Assembly (NCBI GenBank): GCA_913020495.1
Contig: CAJWBJ010000001.1
Coordinates: 1 to 64,000, forward strand
Reading direction: 5' to 3'
DNA: 64,000 nt
DNA from: an uncultured Oleiphilus sp.
Lineage (GTDB): Bacteria; Pseudomonadota; Gammaproteobacteria; Pseudomonadales; Oleiphilaceae
Both the position numbers and the translations under genes were made by a program. Of the stretch, positions 36,927 to 46,533 are shown piece by piece (position 1 is the stretch's first letter; every line of letters starts with the position of its first letter). A model generated the notes under the pieces. That model made no database searches and was not told the origin of the DNA. It saw only the letters and a program-made list of their open reading frames with translations.

Positions 36927-37991
36927 TCACTTTGAGTTACCTAGATTGAATTCACTTTCAATGCTATTTCCGACAGTACTATCAATATACCTGTCCATGA
37001 TTCGGTTAATTTTATTCGCATAGTTCGGATCGGTGGCATAACCAGAGTCCTGCAAAGCCATAGCAAACTCTTTAGGGTCATCAAGGTGCTCTAGTGCTGA
37101 TTGATAACGCTCATTACTCTTCAAGAATTTCGCATAGTCTTTAAAGCTATCTCCGTATGAATCATAGGAGCGAAAATTAGCCTGCTCTTTCATTGCCAAA
37201 CCACCACGGTATTCCGTCGTGGTAATTTCAGCTGACTCACCCTCCCAACCCTGCTGTGCTTTAATACCAAATAAATTAAAACTTGGCGAACCATCCTTTT
37301 TCAAAATTTGATGCTTACCCCAGCCAGTCTCTAACGCAGATTGCGCCAACATGACTTGAGCATCAATGCCTGTTTCCTGCTCTACATTTTTGGCATAAGG
37401 GTAAAGGGATTGAATAAATTTGTCCGGGCTTGAGAAATCAATTTCATGCGCTAGCTCAATTGCTTTCTCATTACCTTCACCGGATATATTTCTTAAACTA
37501 TTTTCAACTTTCACAACGGTTTGCTGAATACTATCTGCGTTCAAACGAGGGGAAAATGAACGACGAGAGTAGTCATCTAAGCTGAACGATTGATTCAAGT
37601 TAAAAGACTTTGGTTCACGGTCTGCATCGGCGCCTAAGACACCTTTAGATAGTTGACGCTTAATCACCTCAGCTAAGCCAATACCTTTATCATTAGATAA
37701 ACTTACGGCTAATTGACTGTCGAACATTTGCTGATAAGAGTCACTTTCTGAACTCTGTAATAAATTACCTTCTGAAAAACCTTTGTTCGCATCACGCATG
37801 CTTTTAATCATCATAGACACAAAGACTGATTCGAATTGCTTCGCTACCGCATCTAGTGCACCTTCTTTATCCGATTTAGCCTGATGTTTAATAGACTGGA
37901 GACCACTCAAGTTGTTGTAGTCAGATAATTTCGACGAATTATCGAATCCAGACCCTTGACCAAGTGATGAGAGGTTATTTGAGTTCATCAT
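36927..37991 (-). CDS. flgJ: Flagellar rod assembly protein/muramidase FlgJ
   Basis: 354 aa bifunctional FlgJ. N-terminal rod-cap domain (about 45-125, with VAKQFESVFVSMMIKSMRDAN) and C-terminal peptidoglycan hydrolase of glucosaminidase type (about 195-345, AQSALETGWGKHQI with the catalytic Glu, FNLFGIKA). It opens the peptidoglycan for rod growth in the periplasm. 15 bp from flgK and 6 bp from flgI. Confidence 0.94.
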   Translation of the reverse strand: MMNSNNLSSLGQGSGFDNSSKLSDYNNLSGLQSIKHQAKSDKEGALDAVAKQFESVFVSMMIKSMRDANKGFSEGNLLQSSESDSYQQMFDSQLAVSLSNDKGIGLAEVIKRQLSKGVLGADADREPKSFNLNQSFSLDDYSRRSFSPRLNADSIQQTVVKVENSLRNISGEGNEKAIELAHEIDFSSPDKFIQSLYPYAKNVEQETGIDAQVMLAQSALETGWGKHQILKKDGSPSFNLFGIKAQQGWEGESAEITTTEYRGGLAMKEQANFRSYDSYGDSFKDYAKFLKSNERYQSALEHLDDPKEFAMALQDSGYATDPNYANKINRIMDRYIDSTVGNSIESEFNLGNSK

Positions 37992-37997
37992 TTCCTC

Positions 37998-39122
37998 CTA
38001 TATCACGATCAAGTCGGCTTTGAGTGCGCCAGCTTGTTTCAAGGCTTCAAGAATCGCCATAATATCGCCTGGCGCAGCCCCCACTTGATTTACTGCCTGA
38101 ACTATCTGGCTAAGTGTCGCAGCAGGGCCAAACTGAAACATACGACCAGGCTCTTGATTCACACTAATATCAGAACGAGGTACAACAACGGTTTCACCAT
38201 CCCCCAAAGGATTTGGCTGGCTCACTGTGGGAGTCTCGGTAATCGTGACTGACAAGCTACCGTGTGTTACAGCTGCTGGAAGCACTTTAACATTTCGCCC
38301 CACAACGATCGTGCCTGTACGCGAGTTAATAACGACCCTTGCCGCTTCTTCTCCCGTTTCAACATTCAAGTTTTCTAACATAGAAAGAAAACTCACCCGC
38401 TGTGATGCATCGCGTGGTGCTTTTACGGTAATAGATGAGGCATCCTGCGCAAAAGCCGTACTTGGACCCAGTAAGTCATTGATCCGGGAAGTAACATTCA
38501 TGGCTGTTGTAAAGTCTGCGCGATGGAGATCAAACGTTAAAGTATCACCTCTGTGAAAAGGGGACGGTATTGATAATTCAACCGTTGCACCATTAGGAAT
38601 ACGGCCAACACTCGGCACATTAACTTTGATCGAAGAACCATCAGCACCTTCTGCACCAAAACCACCAACAATTAAGCTTCCCTGTGCCATTGCATAAACA
38701 CGACCATCAGCCCCCTTAAGTGGCGTCATGATTAGACTCCCGCCCCTCAAGCTTTTTGAATCACCTAACGAAGAAGCTGTTATGTCAATTTTCTGCCCTG
38801 GTTTTGCAAAGGGAGGCAGCTCTGCATGAATAGAAACCGCCGCTACGTTTTTCGCCTTTGGGTCAACACCATTAGGAATAGTAATACCGAATTTTGTCAT
38901 TAAGTTTCTGAATGTTTGACTAGTAAAGGGTGTGTTATCACCTGTACCATCCAGACCAACAACCAAACCATAACCAACTAGTTGGTTAGAACGCACACCC
39001 TGGACATTCGCAATGTCTTTCAATCGGTCAGCACTGAGATCAAAACTTATTAGGAAAAATGCTAAGACCATCAAGCCAGACTGTTTTGAAAACAATGATA
39101 TAGGCAGTTTGTTTTGTCTCAC
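37998..39122 (-). CDS. flgI: Flagellar P-ring protein FlgI
   Basis: 374 aa from a GTG that overlaps the flgH stop as GTGA; in-frame GTG codons at 39131 and 39134 are alternatives. Signal peptide ends near LSA-DRLKD. Conserved P-ring motifs: [52 protein letters not shown], and the C-terminal [15 protein letters not shown]. Forms the periplasmic bushing around the rod. Confidence 0.94.
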   Translation of the reverse strand: MRQNKLPISLFSKQSGLMVLAFFLISFDLSADRLKDIANVQGVRSNQLVGYGLVVGLDGTGDNTPFTSQTFRNLMTKFGITIPNGVDPKAKNVAAVSIHAELPPFAKPGQKIDITASSLGDSKSLRGGSLIMTPLKGADGRVYAMAQGSLIVGGFGAEGADGSSIKVNVPSVGRIPNGATVELSIPSPFHRGDTLTFDLHRADFTTAMNVTSRINDLLGPSTAFAQDASSITVKAPRDASQRVSFLSMLENLNVETGEEAARVVINSRTGTIVVGRNVKVLPAAVTHGSLSVTITETPTVSQPNPLGDGETVVVPRSDISVNQEPGRMFQFGPAATLSQIVQAVNQVGAAPGDIMAILEALKQAGALKADLIVI

Positions 39123-39823
39123 ATGAACCACCACTCACTGTTAAAGAAGCGCGACAACCAGCCTTGTCGATTCACTTCATCAAATTCACCGGTTCCACCA
39201 TAAGCAATACGGGCATCTGCAATTTTTGAAGAAGGAATCGTATTATCTGTGCCAATATCTTGTGGACGAACCAGTCCGGTTACCCGCACATATTCATCAC
39301 CTTGATTTAAACGCAACCATTTCTCACCCTGAATTCGCAAGACACCGTTCGGCAGGACTTCTGATACGGTGACAGAGATACTGCCACGCAAACTATTACT
39401 CTGATCACTGGATGCTTTACCATCAAATGCACGTTCGAAGCTGGGGTCAGTCAATAAACTAAGACCTTTTTTACTAATCAGGTTGCCTAAAATAGTGGCT
39501 TCATTAAAAGCAATTTCGTCATCTTTATCGTAACTTGTGTCTGCTTTTTTGGAGGAGCTGGTATTCTCCTCAAGCGTCACCGTCAAAATATCACCAACAT
39601 TTATCGCGACCTGATCACCATAAAAACTGAAGTTTCTTGATGTTTGATAGATAGAACCCGTCACCATACCGCCCATTTTAAGAGACTCTGCAGGTATAGG
39701 CGCAAAATTTGGATCATTAGGTATTGGTCGGTCTCGCGTAATCGTGCTACACGCCTGTAGGACTAACATCATGGCAAGTGCAGAGCCAAAAAATATAATT
39801 TTTTTGCATAATCTATTTGTCAT
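39119..39823 (-). CDS. flgH: Flagellar L-ring lipoprotein FlgH
   Basis: 234 aa from the ATG preceded by a perfect AGGAGG; a longer open frame extends to 39925 but lacks such a site. Lipobox VLQACS about 24 residues in. FlgH motifs: [64 protein letters not shown]. Outer-membrane ring of the basal body. Overlaps flgI by 4 bp. Confidence 0.95.
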   Translation of the reverse strand: MTNRLCKKIIFFGSALAMMLVLQACSTITRDRPIPNDPNFAPIPAESLKMGGMVTGSIYQTSRNFSFYGDQVAINVGDILTVTLEENTSSSKKADTSYDKDDEIAFNEATILGNLISKKGLSLLTDPSFERAFDGKASSDQSNSLRGSISVTVSEVLPNGVLRIQGEKWLRLNQGDEYVRVTGLVRPQDIGTDNTIPSSKIADARIAYGGTGEFDEVNRQGWLSRFFNSEWWFM

Positions 39824-39875
39824 AAGTCCTCCTGTTATTGCTAATAATTTGCTCTTAATATGTATACGTAGAGTC

Positions 39876-40661
39876 TTATAAATTCTGCGTAATGTACTGC
39901 AGCATTTGATCTGCTGTAGAAACAACTTTTGAATTCATTTCATAAGCACGCTGCGTGGTAATCATGCTGACAAGCTCTTCAACCACTTCAACATTCGATA
40001 ACTCAAGCATGCCTTGCTTAATTTCACCAAACCCACTCAAGCCTGGGGTACCTGATTGCGGGTTACCACTGGCTTCAGTTTCTCTGAATAAATTATTACC
40101 AATCGCTTTTAAGCCTTGGGGGTTGATAAAATCTACGGTATTTATTTGGCCCACCTGCTGAGCGGTTGTTTCTCCGTTAATCGTGGCGCTCACAATGCCG
40201 TCTTCACCAATAGTAATATTTGCAGTATTGTCCGGGACAGTAATTGAAGGTTCTAGGCGATTCCCCGTATTGGTCACTATTTCGCCATCAGAGTTAACTT
40301 GAAATTGCCCGTCACGCGTATATGAGGTACTGCCATCGGGTAAGAGAATCTGGAAAAATCCGCGCCCACTAACCGCAAGATCCAATGCCTGCTCAGTCAC
40401 TTCCATCGAACCCTGAGTGAATTGTTTTGTCGTGCCTTCAACGCGCACCCCTGTGCCAAGCTGTAGACCTGATGGGAGTTGAGAGTCTTGAGAGTTTAAA
40501 CCGCCAGGCTCCCGCTTTACTTGATACATCAAATCCTGAAAAACGGCACTGTCTTTCTTAAAGCCAACGGTACTGACATTGGCCAAATTATTTGAAATAG
40601 TTGTTAACGCTGTATCCTGTGCGCTAAGCCCTGTTTTACTGATGTATAAAGCTGGATGCAT
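39876..40661 (-). CDS. flgG: Flagellar distal rod protein FlgG
   Basis: 261 aa, usual length. N-terminus [34 protein letters not shown] and C-terminus [37 protein letters not shown] are the standard rod-protein signatures. Secreted by the flagellar export apparatus. Preceded by a 127-bp gap holding a terminator-like hairpin. Confidence 0.96.
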   Translation of the reverse strand: MHPALYISKTGLSAQDTALTTISNNLANVSTVGFKKDSAVFQDLMYQVKREPGGLNSQDSQLPSGLQLGTGVRVEGTTKQFTQGSMEVTEQALDLAVSGRGFFQILLPDGSTSYTRDGQFQVNSDGEIVTNTGNRLEPSITVPDNTANITIGEDGIVSATINGETTAQQVGQINTVDFINPQGLKAIGNNLFRETEASGNPQSGTPGLSGFGEIKQGMLELSNVEVVEELVSMITTQRAYEMNSKVVSTADQMLQYITQNL

Positions 40662-40739
40662 TGGTTTTCTCCAAACTGAAATTCGAACAACGATTCAATT
40701 CGACCCGATACTATCCTGATAATTCAGAGAAGTGATGCC

Positions 40740-40771
40740 AAAAAAAGCAGCAATGAAATGCCGCTTTTTTG
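40740..40771 (-). terminator. Terminator-like hairpin between flgF and flgG
   Basis: On the transcribed strand AAAAAAGCGGC pairs with GCTGCTTTTTT (one mismatch) and is followed by T residues, about 18 nt after the flgF stop. It could cause partial termination inside the operon or protect the upstream mRNA. Confidence 0.5.
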
Positions 40772-40788
40772 ACAGATTTCAGATCTTA

Positions 40789-41526
40789 TTAAGAGAACTG
40801 CAACAAACGTGCCGCTGATTCACTATTTTGATCAGCTTGGCCCATTAATTTAACCTGAAGCTCGTATTGACGAGATAAAGAAAGGATATCGGTAAGGGAG
40901 GATACTGCATTAACATTAGAGCCTTCTAAAAAACCTTGCTCCACACGTACGTTTGCATCAAAGTCTGGTTCAGCAATACCATCTTTTAAATGGATCAAGC
41001 CATCTTCACGTTTTTCAATTTCATTAGAATCAGGGTTAACCAAGCGAATACGATCTATTTGCGCCAAACCCTCACCACCAAGCGGTATAACAGATATAGT
41101 CCCATCAGCACCCACCTCAACAGTGGCCGCTGGCGGTATTACTAGCGGCCCGCCATTCCCAAGCACAGGTAAACCAGCGCCGGTTCTTAACTGACCATTC
41201 ACATCAATGCTTAAATTTCCTGCACGAGTATAAGCCTCTGAACCATCTGCAGTCTGCACCGCAATCCATCCTTCACCTTTTAAAGCTACATCTAATGAAT
41301 TACCGGTTTGAATTAACGGCCCTTGCTGAAAGTTGGTACCTGGGCGCTCGCTTAATGCATAAGCTCGCGTCGGTAAACCGTCACCATAGACAGGCATACT
41401 ACGCGCTTGAGCAAAATCTTCTTTAAAACCCGTGGTATTTATATTTGCAAGATTATTCGCATGCGCTGCCTGCGACAACATATTCTGCTTAGCGCCACTC
41501 ATGGCGATATAAAGTGCCTTATCCAT
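40789..41526 (-). CDS. flgF: Flagellar proximal rod protein FlgF
   Basis: 245 aa. N-terminus ALYIAMSGAKQNMLSQAAHANNLANINTTGFKED and C-terminus GFLEGSNVNAVSSLTDILSLSRQYELQVKLM identify FlgF. Rod component exported by the flagellar apparatus. 121 bp after flgE; that gap contains a REP-like repeat. Confidence 0.95.
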   Translation of the reverse strand: MDKALYIAMSGAKQNMLSQAAHANNLANINTTGFKEDFAQARSMPVYGDGLPTRAYALSERPGTNFQQGPLIQTGNSLDVALKGEGWIAVQTADGSEAYTRAGNLSIDVNGQLRTGAGLPVLGNGGPLVIPPAATVEVGADGTISVIPLGGEGLAQIDRIRLVNPDSNEIEKREDGLIHLKDGIAEPDFDANVRVEQGFLEGSNVNAVSSLTDILSLSRQYELQVKLMGQADQNSESAARLLQFS

Positions 41527-41540
41527 ACTACAACCTTTTA

Positions 41541-41586
41541 TGTAGGTCGGGTTTTACCCAAAGCACAAACCTTTAGTAACCCGACA
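41541..41586. repeat. REP-like repeat, copy B
   Basis: Begins TGTAGGTCGGGTTTTACCC and closes with AACCCGACA; arms GTCGGGTT / AACCCGAC are 8 bases with a 24-nt interior that has lost the simple hairpin. Same GTAG head as copy A at 1585, located between flgE and flgF. Confidence 0.5.
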
Positions 41587-41647
41587 TTATTTCAGATAAC
41601 AAACTACAAGCAGAAAACACGCCAAAACTACAAAACTAAACTTAAGA

Positions 41648-43597
41648 CTAGATATTTAATATCGTTTGCTGGATCGTATCAGCTGTTTCTATCGTTTTTG
41701 AGTTAGCCTGATAGTTTCGCTGTGCAACAATCAAGTTAACCAATTCATTAGATAAATCGACATTCGATTGCTCCACCGCGGAAGAGGTCAACACCCCCAA
41801 GGAAGCAGTTCCCGGAGCACCTACAATCGGGTCACCCGAGGCAAAGGTTTGCACCCAGGTACTAGAACCATCAGGCGATAAACCTTCCACGTCATTAAAG
41901 TTCGCCAAAGCCACCTGCCCTAGAACCAATGACTCACCATTAGAAAAACGCGATAAAATTACACCCGACGGATCTACATCCAAGCCAACCAATCGACCAG
42001 TTGTAAAACCATTTTGACTTAAATCATTCACTGCAAAAGGACTACCATACTGAGTCAAAGAAGTGACATCTATCTCGAAGTTTGAATTTGGATTGGCAGG
42101 GTCTATTGGCAACACACCACCATCAACAACATTCTGTGGCCGATATGCGCCATTAGGATTTCCGGCATCATCTATCGGATCCCAGTTTGAGATCAAAACT
42201 TTATCCGTCAAAGCTGTGTTAGTCGTACCATCCGGGTTAAAAACCAAATTATATGTCGCTCTGGATGGCGCCGTTCCAATCAGAGGATCCCCCACATCCT
42301 GATTATCAATCAACACATGCATTTGCCAGGTATTTGGTTGTGAAGCTGAAGTTTGCTGCTTTACAAAATACTTAGTCAGAACATGCGAATTACCCAAACT
42401 ATCATAAATAGTTGTTGAAGTTGCATGGTTATACGTTCCTGGATCAGAAGGCAAAAACTGGTTATTAATAAAAGGCGCGCCCGTAAAACCGGCAATAATT
42501 GGCGTTGTAGCGCTCGCATTAGCCAATGAAACACCGTCATCCATAACAATATTAATAGCACCACCTACAGCAGCCTGCGTTTGACCTGCATTAAGTGTCA
42601 AAGAAACTGGAACAACATCAGAACCTTCAACATCAAAGGCATCCGCTGCACCACCGGCAAAACCAAATACCAGATCAGCACCTTGGTCCTGAATAATTCG
42701 TAAATCACCCGTAGCTGGGACTATAACCGCCGTCACCCCAACTAATGATGAGGCATTAATCTTCGTACCCAAATCTGCTAACTGCTGAGTCACAGTCGTA
42801 CCTGAAGGCTGGAAATTAATACCATTCAAGGTAATATTCATGGTTCCAGATGCATTCGAAAAACTACCAGCCAAAATTGATGCTGTGGTACTCGCAGAGG
42901 CATCAATTCCATCCAACACACTAAACTGTGAAGCAATGGCCCCTGCACTTGAACCAGCTGCCGTCACCACCTGCGAAGTACTACCGTCCGCAAAGGTCAC
43001 ATCAACTGTCTGTGTAAGATAGCCATTTCCCGTACCCGCTTGAACCACACCAATACTTACACCATCCGAGTCCACGGTTGAGCCACTCTGAGTCAATGTC
43101 TCTTCAGAGGAATCTAAATTCAACACTGCCTCAACATTGGTTGTTCGAGCAGGCGGTAAATCACTCGCCTCAACTACCAAATCCCCCAAAACACCTGACA
43201 CAGTTCCGGTAGAATCAGCCTGAAAACCCTGAACCCTCATCCCGGTATTGTTAACCATGAAGCCATCTTTATCGACACCAAACTGACCTGCTCTTGAGTA
43301 TTTCGCCTCTCCTTGATCACTCAAGACAAACATACCGTTCCCTGTGATGGCCAAATCTAAACTATTATCCGTAAAGCTCACATTTCCCTGACTAAAAAGT
43401 TGCCGTATATTTTGAACAGAGACCCCGTCACCTGTACTGGTAGCACCGCCACCAAAAAAACTATTGGCATACACATCACCAAACTCTGCACGAGAGAGTT
43501 TAAACCCTACCGTGCTCGCATTAGCGATATTGTTACCGGTGACTTCCAACTCTGTAGCGGATGCTCTCAACCCACTTAGTGCGACGTTAAATGTCAT
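41648..43597 (-). CDS. flgE: Flagellar hook protein FlgE, long form
   Basis: 649 aa, against about 400 in E. coli. N-terminus FNVALSGLRASATELEVTGNNIANASTVGFKLSRAEF and C-terminus EQSNVDLSNELVNLIVAQRNYQANSKTIETADTI are typical. The enlarged middle (about 150-400) includes flagellin-hook IN-type segments rich in Ser, Thr, Ala and Gly, a pattern shared with other marine gammaproteobacteria. Forms the flexible hook outside the cell. Confidence 0.94.
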   Translation of the reverse strand: MTFNVALSGLRASATELEVTGNNIANASTVGFKLSRAEFGDVYANSFFGGGATSTGDGVSVQNIRQLFSQGNVSFTDNSLDLAITGNGMFVLSDQGEAKYSRAGQFGVDKDGFMVNNTGMRVQGFQADSTGTVSGVLGDLVVEASDLPPARTTNVEAVLNLDSSEETLTQSGSTVDSDGVSIGVVQAGTGNGYLTQTVDVTFADGSTSQVVTAAGSSAGAIASQFSVLDGIDASASTTASILAGSFSNASGTMNITLNGINFQPSGTTVTQQLADLGTKINASSLVGVTAVIVPATGDLRIIQDQGADLVFGFAGGAADAFDVEGSDVVPVSLTLNAGQTQAAVGGAINIVMDDGVSLANASATTPIIAGFTGAPFINNQFLPSDPGTYNHATSTTIYDSLGNSHVLTKYFVKQQTSASQPNTWQMHVLIDNQDVGDPLIGTAPSRATYNLVFNPDGTTNTALTDKVLISNWDPIDDAGNPNGAYRPQNVVDGGVLPIDPANPNSNFEIDVTSLTQYGSPFAVNDLSQNGFTTGRLVGLDVDPSGVILSRFSNGESLVLGQVALANFNDVEGLSPDGSSTWVQTFASGDPIVGAPGTASLGVLTSSAVEQSNVDLSNELVNLIVAQRNYQANSKTIETADTIQQTILNI

Positions 43598-43685
43598 GCG
43601 ACACCTCTACTGAATAATTATTTAATTTCACTGAATTATTGCTTATTTATTTCTCTGACTACTTATTCATTTCACTAAATAGCAG

Positions 43686-44366
43686 CTAGTTAATCTCACG
43701 TACATTCTCCAAGGGAATAGACCCCATGCCGGACAAATTAAGCGTAATACCGCCACTCTGCCCAATTGAAACACTATTTACGTTAGCCGAAAGCAAAGTA
43801 TTTATTTGCTTAATATCGCCACCCTGATTTGCCTCAACCTTAAATGTATACTGGTCATAAGGCATATATTCACCTTCACTATTCGTACCATCCCAAACAA
43901 ACGGCACAGAACCGGCAACCTGTTGCCCCATATTGAAAGTATTTACCAATTCACCCGAGCCGTTATAGATACTCACCTTTAATGCCCCGGTACTTTCTGG
44001 AAGCTCAACAACTCCACTAATTGCGCCATCTGCCCCAAGAGGCGACTCGGTACCCGGCACCAACACTGTCCTACCAACCATAGCCGAGGCCTGTAGAGCT
44101 TGCGTCGACTGATATTGCGTTGCAAAACTTTCAACCGTTCCAGACAACTTCTGCATCTCTTCTAACGAAGAAAACTCGGCTAACTGGGAGATAAACTCAC
44201 CATTATCCTGCGGCTCTAACGGGTTTTGGTTTTCCATTTGCGCAATCATTAACTCCATGAATTGGTTTTTACCTAACTCGTTATCACCAGATGTTTTTGT
44301 CTTTGGCTCATAACGATAATCACCTAAAACATCACTTGCGGAATTGGTTGTACTAATATCTGTCAT
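43686..44366 (-). CDS. flgD: Flagellar hook cap / assembly protein FlgD
   Basis: 226 aa. N-terminal FlgD signature ELGKNQFMELMIAQMENQNPLEPQDNGEFISQLAEFSSLEEMQKL, followed by FlgD Ig-like and tudor-like domains (VSIYNGSGELVNTFNMGQQVAGSVPFVWDG). Scaffold for hook polymerisation. 15 bp after flgC. Confidence 0.94.
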   Translation of the reverse strand: MTDISTTNSASDVLGDYRYEPKTKTSGDNELGKNQFMELMIAQMENQNPLEPQDNGEFISQLAEFSSLEEMQKLSGTVESFATQYQSTQALQASAMVGRTVLVPGTESPLGADGAISGVVELPESTGALKVSIYNGSGELVNTFNMGQQVAGSVPFVWDGTNSEGEYMPYDQYTFKVEANQGGDIKQINTLLSANVNSVSIGQSGGITLNLSGMGSIPLENVREIN

Positions 44367-44380
44367 AATTTACTCCGCTC

Positions 44381-44821
44381 TTATTGGCCCAAGGTTAATA
44401 ATCGCTGCATCATGGTTTTAGCTGAATCCATGATACTGACATTCGTTTGAAAGCTTCTGGAGGCTGACAACATATCTGCCATCTCCTCAACCACATTTAC
44501 ATTCGGATACATCACATAACCCTGCTCGTTTGCCATCGGGTGATCAGGCTGGAAGCGCATATCTAAAGGTGCATCACTCTCCACAATCCCTTGCACCTGC
44601 ACCCCTTGAGAAGCAGACAACTCGCCCGCTTGGCCACCCAAAGCCTGTGACATGACATCTTGCTGTATAGCTGAAAAAATAGGCTTTCGTGCTCGATAAA
44701 CATCGCCCTCGCTACTGCTTGCACTATCCGCATTAGCAATATTACTAGCCGTGGTGTTCAGTCGAAGCGACTGTGCTGCCATGCCTGTACCGGCAATATC
44801 AAATATATTCGTTAATGACAT
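44381..44821 (-). CDS. flgC: Flagellar proximal rod protein FlgC
   Basis: 146 aa. N-terminal IAGTGMAAQSLRLNTTASNIANADS and C-terminal YPNVNVVEEMADMLSASRSFQTNVSIMDSAKTMM are diagnostic. Two bp separate it from flgB. Confidence 0.95.
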   Translation of the reverse strand: MSLTNIFDIAGTGMAAQSLRLNTTASNIANADSASSSEGDVYRARKPIFSAIQQDVMSQALGGQAGELSASQGVQVQGIVESDAPLDMRFQPDHPMANEQGYVMYPNVNVVEEMADMLSASRSFQTNVSIMDSAKTMMQRLLTLGQ

Positions 44822-44823
44822 TG

Positions 44824-45243
44824 TTACTCACCTCTAATGGCATTATTTAAAGACTTGAACTTTCCATTCAAAAACTGAAAACTAGCCTGATACTGCATTG
44901 TGTTTTTGGTAAATTCAGCAACCTCTTCCTGTGTATCGACGGTATTACCATCAACAGAAGGCTGACTAGGCACGCGATACAACAACTCATCCGGTCCACT
45001 TCCACTCACGCCACTATTTCCGCCATGAGGCAAATGTTTACCGTTTGTGGTCGCCATTGCTAATTGCTCTCCTTGCTGGCCTGCCTGCACGCCACCAAGA
45101 ACAGCTTTGAAATCTATATCGCGCGCTTTAAAACCCGGAGTGTCTGCATTTGCTAAATTATTTGCCAACACTTCCGCTCTCTGAACCCTTACTTCAAGGG
45201 CTTTCTGATGTATACCAAGCGCGCTTTCAAATGAAATTGCCAT
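44824..45243 (-). CDS. flgB: Flagellar proximal rod protein FlgB
   Basis: 139 aa. Typical ALEVRVQRAEVLANNLANADTPGFKARDIDF near the N-terminus and FTKNTMQYQASFQFLNGKFKSLNNAIRGE at the C-terminus. AGGAGA lies before the ATG. First gene of flgBCDEFGHIJKL; a sigma-54 site at 45379-45394 gives a leader of about 125 nt. The usual upstream partners flgA, flgM and flgN are absent here. Confidence 0.95.
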   Translation of the reverse strand: MAISFESALGIHQKALEVRVQRAEVLANNLANADTPGFKARDIDFKAVLGGVQAGQQGEQLAMATTNGKHLPHGGNSGVSGSGPDELLYRVPSQPSVDGNTVDTQEEVAEFTKNTMQYQASFQFLNGKFKSLNNAIRGE

Positions 45244-45269
45244 TTTATCTCCTGTTTATTTCGATATAC

Positions 45270-45285
45270 TGGCACTAAGTTTGCG
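45270..45285 (+). promoter_or_regulatory. Sigma-54-like promoter directed away from flgB
   Basis: TGGCACTAAGTTTGCG has GG-N10-GC spacing and only one mismatch to the core consensus besides the last base. Predicted start near 45297 on the plus strand; no gene of recognised type lies downstream for more than 1.2 kb on that strand. Confidence 0.55.
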
Positions 45286-45378
45286 TTTTAAAATCGATCA
45301 AACTGCTTTAGCGTCAAACAACATTCGAAACAAATATAGCCAGCCAATTCAGCTATATTTTTTATTTAAATATCTATT

Positions 45379-45394
45379 AGCAATTGCAGTGCCA
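45379..45394 (-). promoter_or_regulatory. Sigma-54 promoter of the flgB operon
   Basis: The minus strand reads TGGCACTGCAATTGCT, near consensus with GG-N10-GC spacing. Predicted start near 45369. Sigma-54 (with FleQ/FlrC-type activators) is the known class for rod/hook operons in Pseudomonas and Vibrio. Confidence 0.75.
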
Positions 45395-45605
45395 AAAGTA
45401 ATTTATATTTAATATCAACAACTTAAAAAAAATAGAATAAATTGATAACGGCAATGTATTTCCTAGCGGAAGACTGATAAATAATTTGTCTTATTGCTGG
45501 CAGGTATAGTCACCTCAGAGTGAAGCAACTATTTGATATTTTAAAGAAGGTGTATTTCAGTTATAGGGATGAGTTTGTTAGGTTTATATTAGATCAGGTC
45601 TATAG

Positions 45606-45629
45606 TGGTCAGGCTTCAACCCGACAAAA
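45606..45629. repeat. Decayed REP-like repeat, copy C
   Basis: The minus strand reads TTGTCGGGTTGAAGCCTGAC; GTCGGG and CCTGAC pair with one G-U around TTGAAG. It shares the GTCGGGTT core of copy B. Confidence 0.45.
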
Positions 45630-45762
45630 TTTACGGATTCACTCTTAAACTTAGATTCAGTAATACTGATTACACATAAATTATGTACTATTTAATCAGT
45701 ATCGCGTCGAAATAGATTAAAGCCTACAGAAAGTAACCATCTGAATTACTTAGTATCTATAT

Positions 45763-46326
45763 CTAATTCCATTCATGAAAGAAATTAGAGGTTTTTAGCT
45801 CGGGAAGCGGTTTTAATTCTCCTTTAGGCGTCCCTACATAAAGAAAACCAACCAAGGTCTCATGTGACTGAACACCTAAGCCCTGCTTCACAACCGAATG
45901 CTTTGCCATAGGCCCAGTTCGCCACATACCACCAAACCCTTCCGATTGAAGCGCCAGCAACATATATCCCATACCAACACCACATGAAACTATTTGTTCT
46001 TCAACAGGTACTTTTTTATGCACTTGATTTTCGGCAATACCGATTATTAACATTGGCGCCCTTAAAGGCATTGCTCGATACTTTTCACGCTGAGCCTCCG
46101 TTAAATCTGTAGAGTCTGATATCGCAGCGTCACAGAATAATTCACCTAATCGGCCTCTGGCATCGCCTTGAACAATCAAGTACCTCCATGGACGTAATAG
46201 CATATGATCCGGTGCCCGAAGCCCTGCCTGAAACACTTTATCTAAAATATCAGATGACGGAGCAGGAGATTCCAACCTAGGGCAAGAAACCCGCTTGCAC
46301 ATTAATTCTATTACTTCAGAGCTCAT
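45763..46326 (-). CDS. Nitroreductase family protein (YdjA-like)
   Basis: 187 aa, the short nitroreductase form. FMN-contact motifs: N-terminal CKRVSCPRL (normally RRS), APDHMLLRPWRYLIV (about 37-51), and VSCGVGMGYMLLALQSEGFGGMWRTG. The length and APDHxLLRPW motif are typical of E. coli YdjA, an FMN enzyme with weak nitroreductase activity and unknown physiological substrate. Cytoplasmic and apparently monocistronic. Confidence 0.88.
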   Translation of the reverse strand: MSSEVIELMCKRVSCPRLESPAPSSDILDKVFQAGLRAPDHMLLRPWRYLIVQGDARGRLGELFCDAAISDSTDLTEAQREKYRAMPLRAPMLIIGIAENQVHKKVPVEEQIVSCGVGMGYMLLALQSEGFGGMWRTGPMAKHSVVKQGLGVQSHETLVGFLYVGTPKGELKPLPELKTSNFFHEWN

Positions 46327-46533
46327 TCCATAATCCTTTTAATTAGAGTAATCCACCTAAAATTTGTCTACGCTTATAGGAACTGATAATCTGACGCGCT
46401 TAGTTTCCAAATCAGTCATTGTTTCAGCCTTTTACACAAAGCGCTTTAACCATAATAGATAAACATAAAATGACTGGCCTTCATCTTTTAGGGTTTAGAT
46501 GTGCCTATTAAAGCACACTAAAAAATGTAGTAT

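Larger units (their letters stand above)
45244..45762. other. 519-bp gene-free region between flgB and nitroreductase
   Basis: AT-rich. It holds two sigma-54 sites pointing toward each other (45270-45285 plus, 45379-45394 minus), a REP-like remnant (45606-45629), and a nested inverted repeat (45663-45702: arms ATACTGATTA / TAATCAGTAT enclosing ACATAA / TTATGT). A 42-codon GTG frame at 45520-45648 is the longest plausible ORF and lacks a clear ribosome site. Confidence 0.6.

Noticed and set aside
45520..45648. 42-codon GTG frame in the flgB upstream gap, ending inside the REP-like remnant
   Set aside because: No ribosome site and it reads through a repeat; probably chance.
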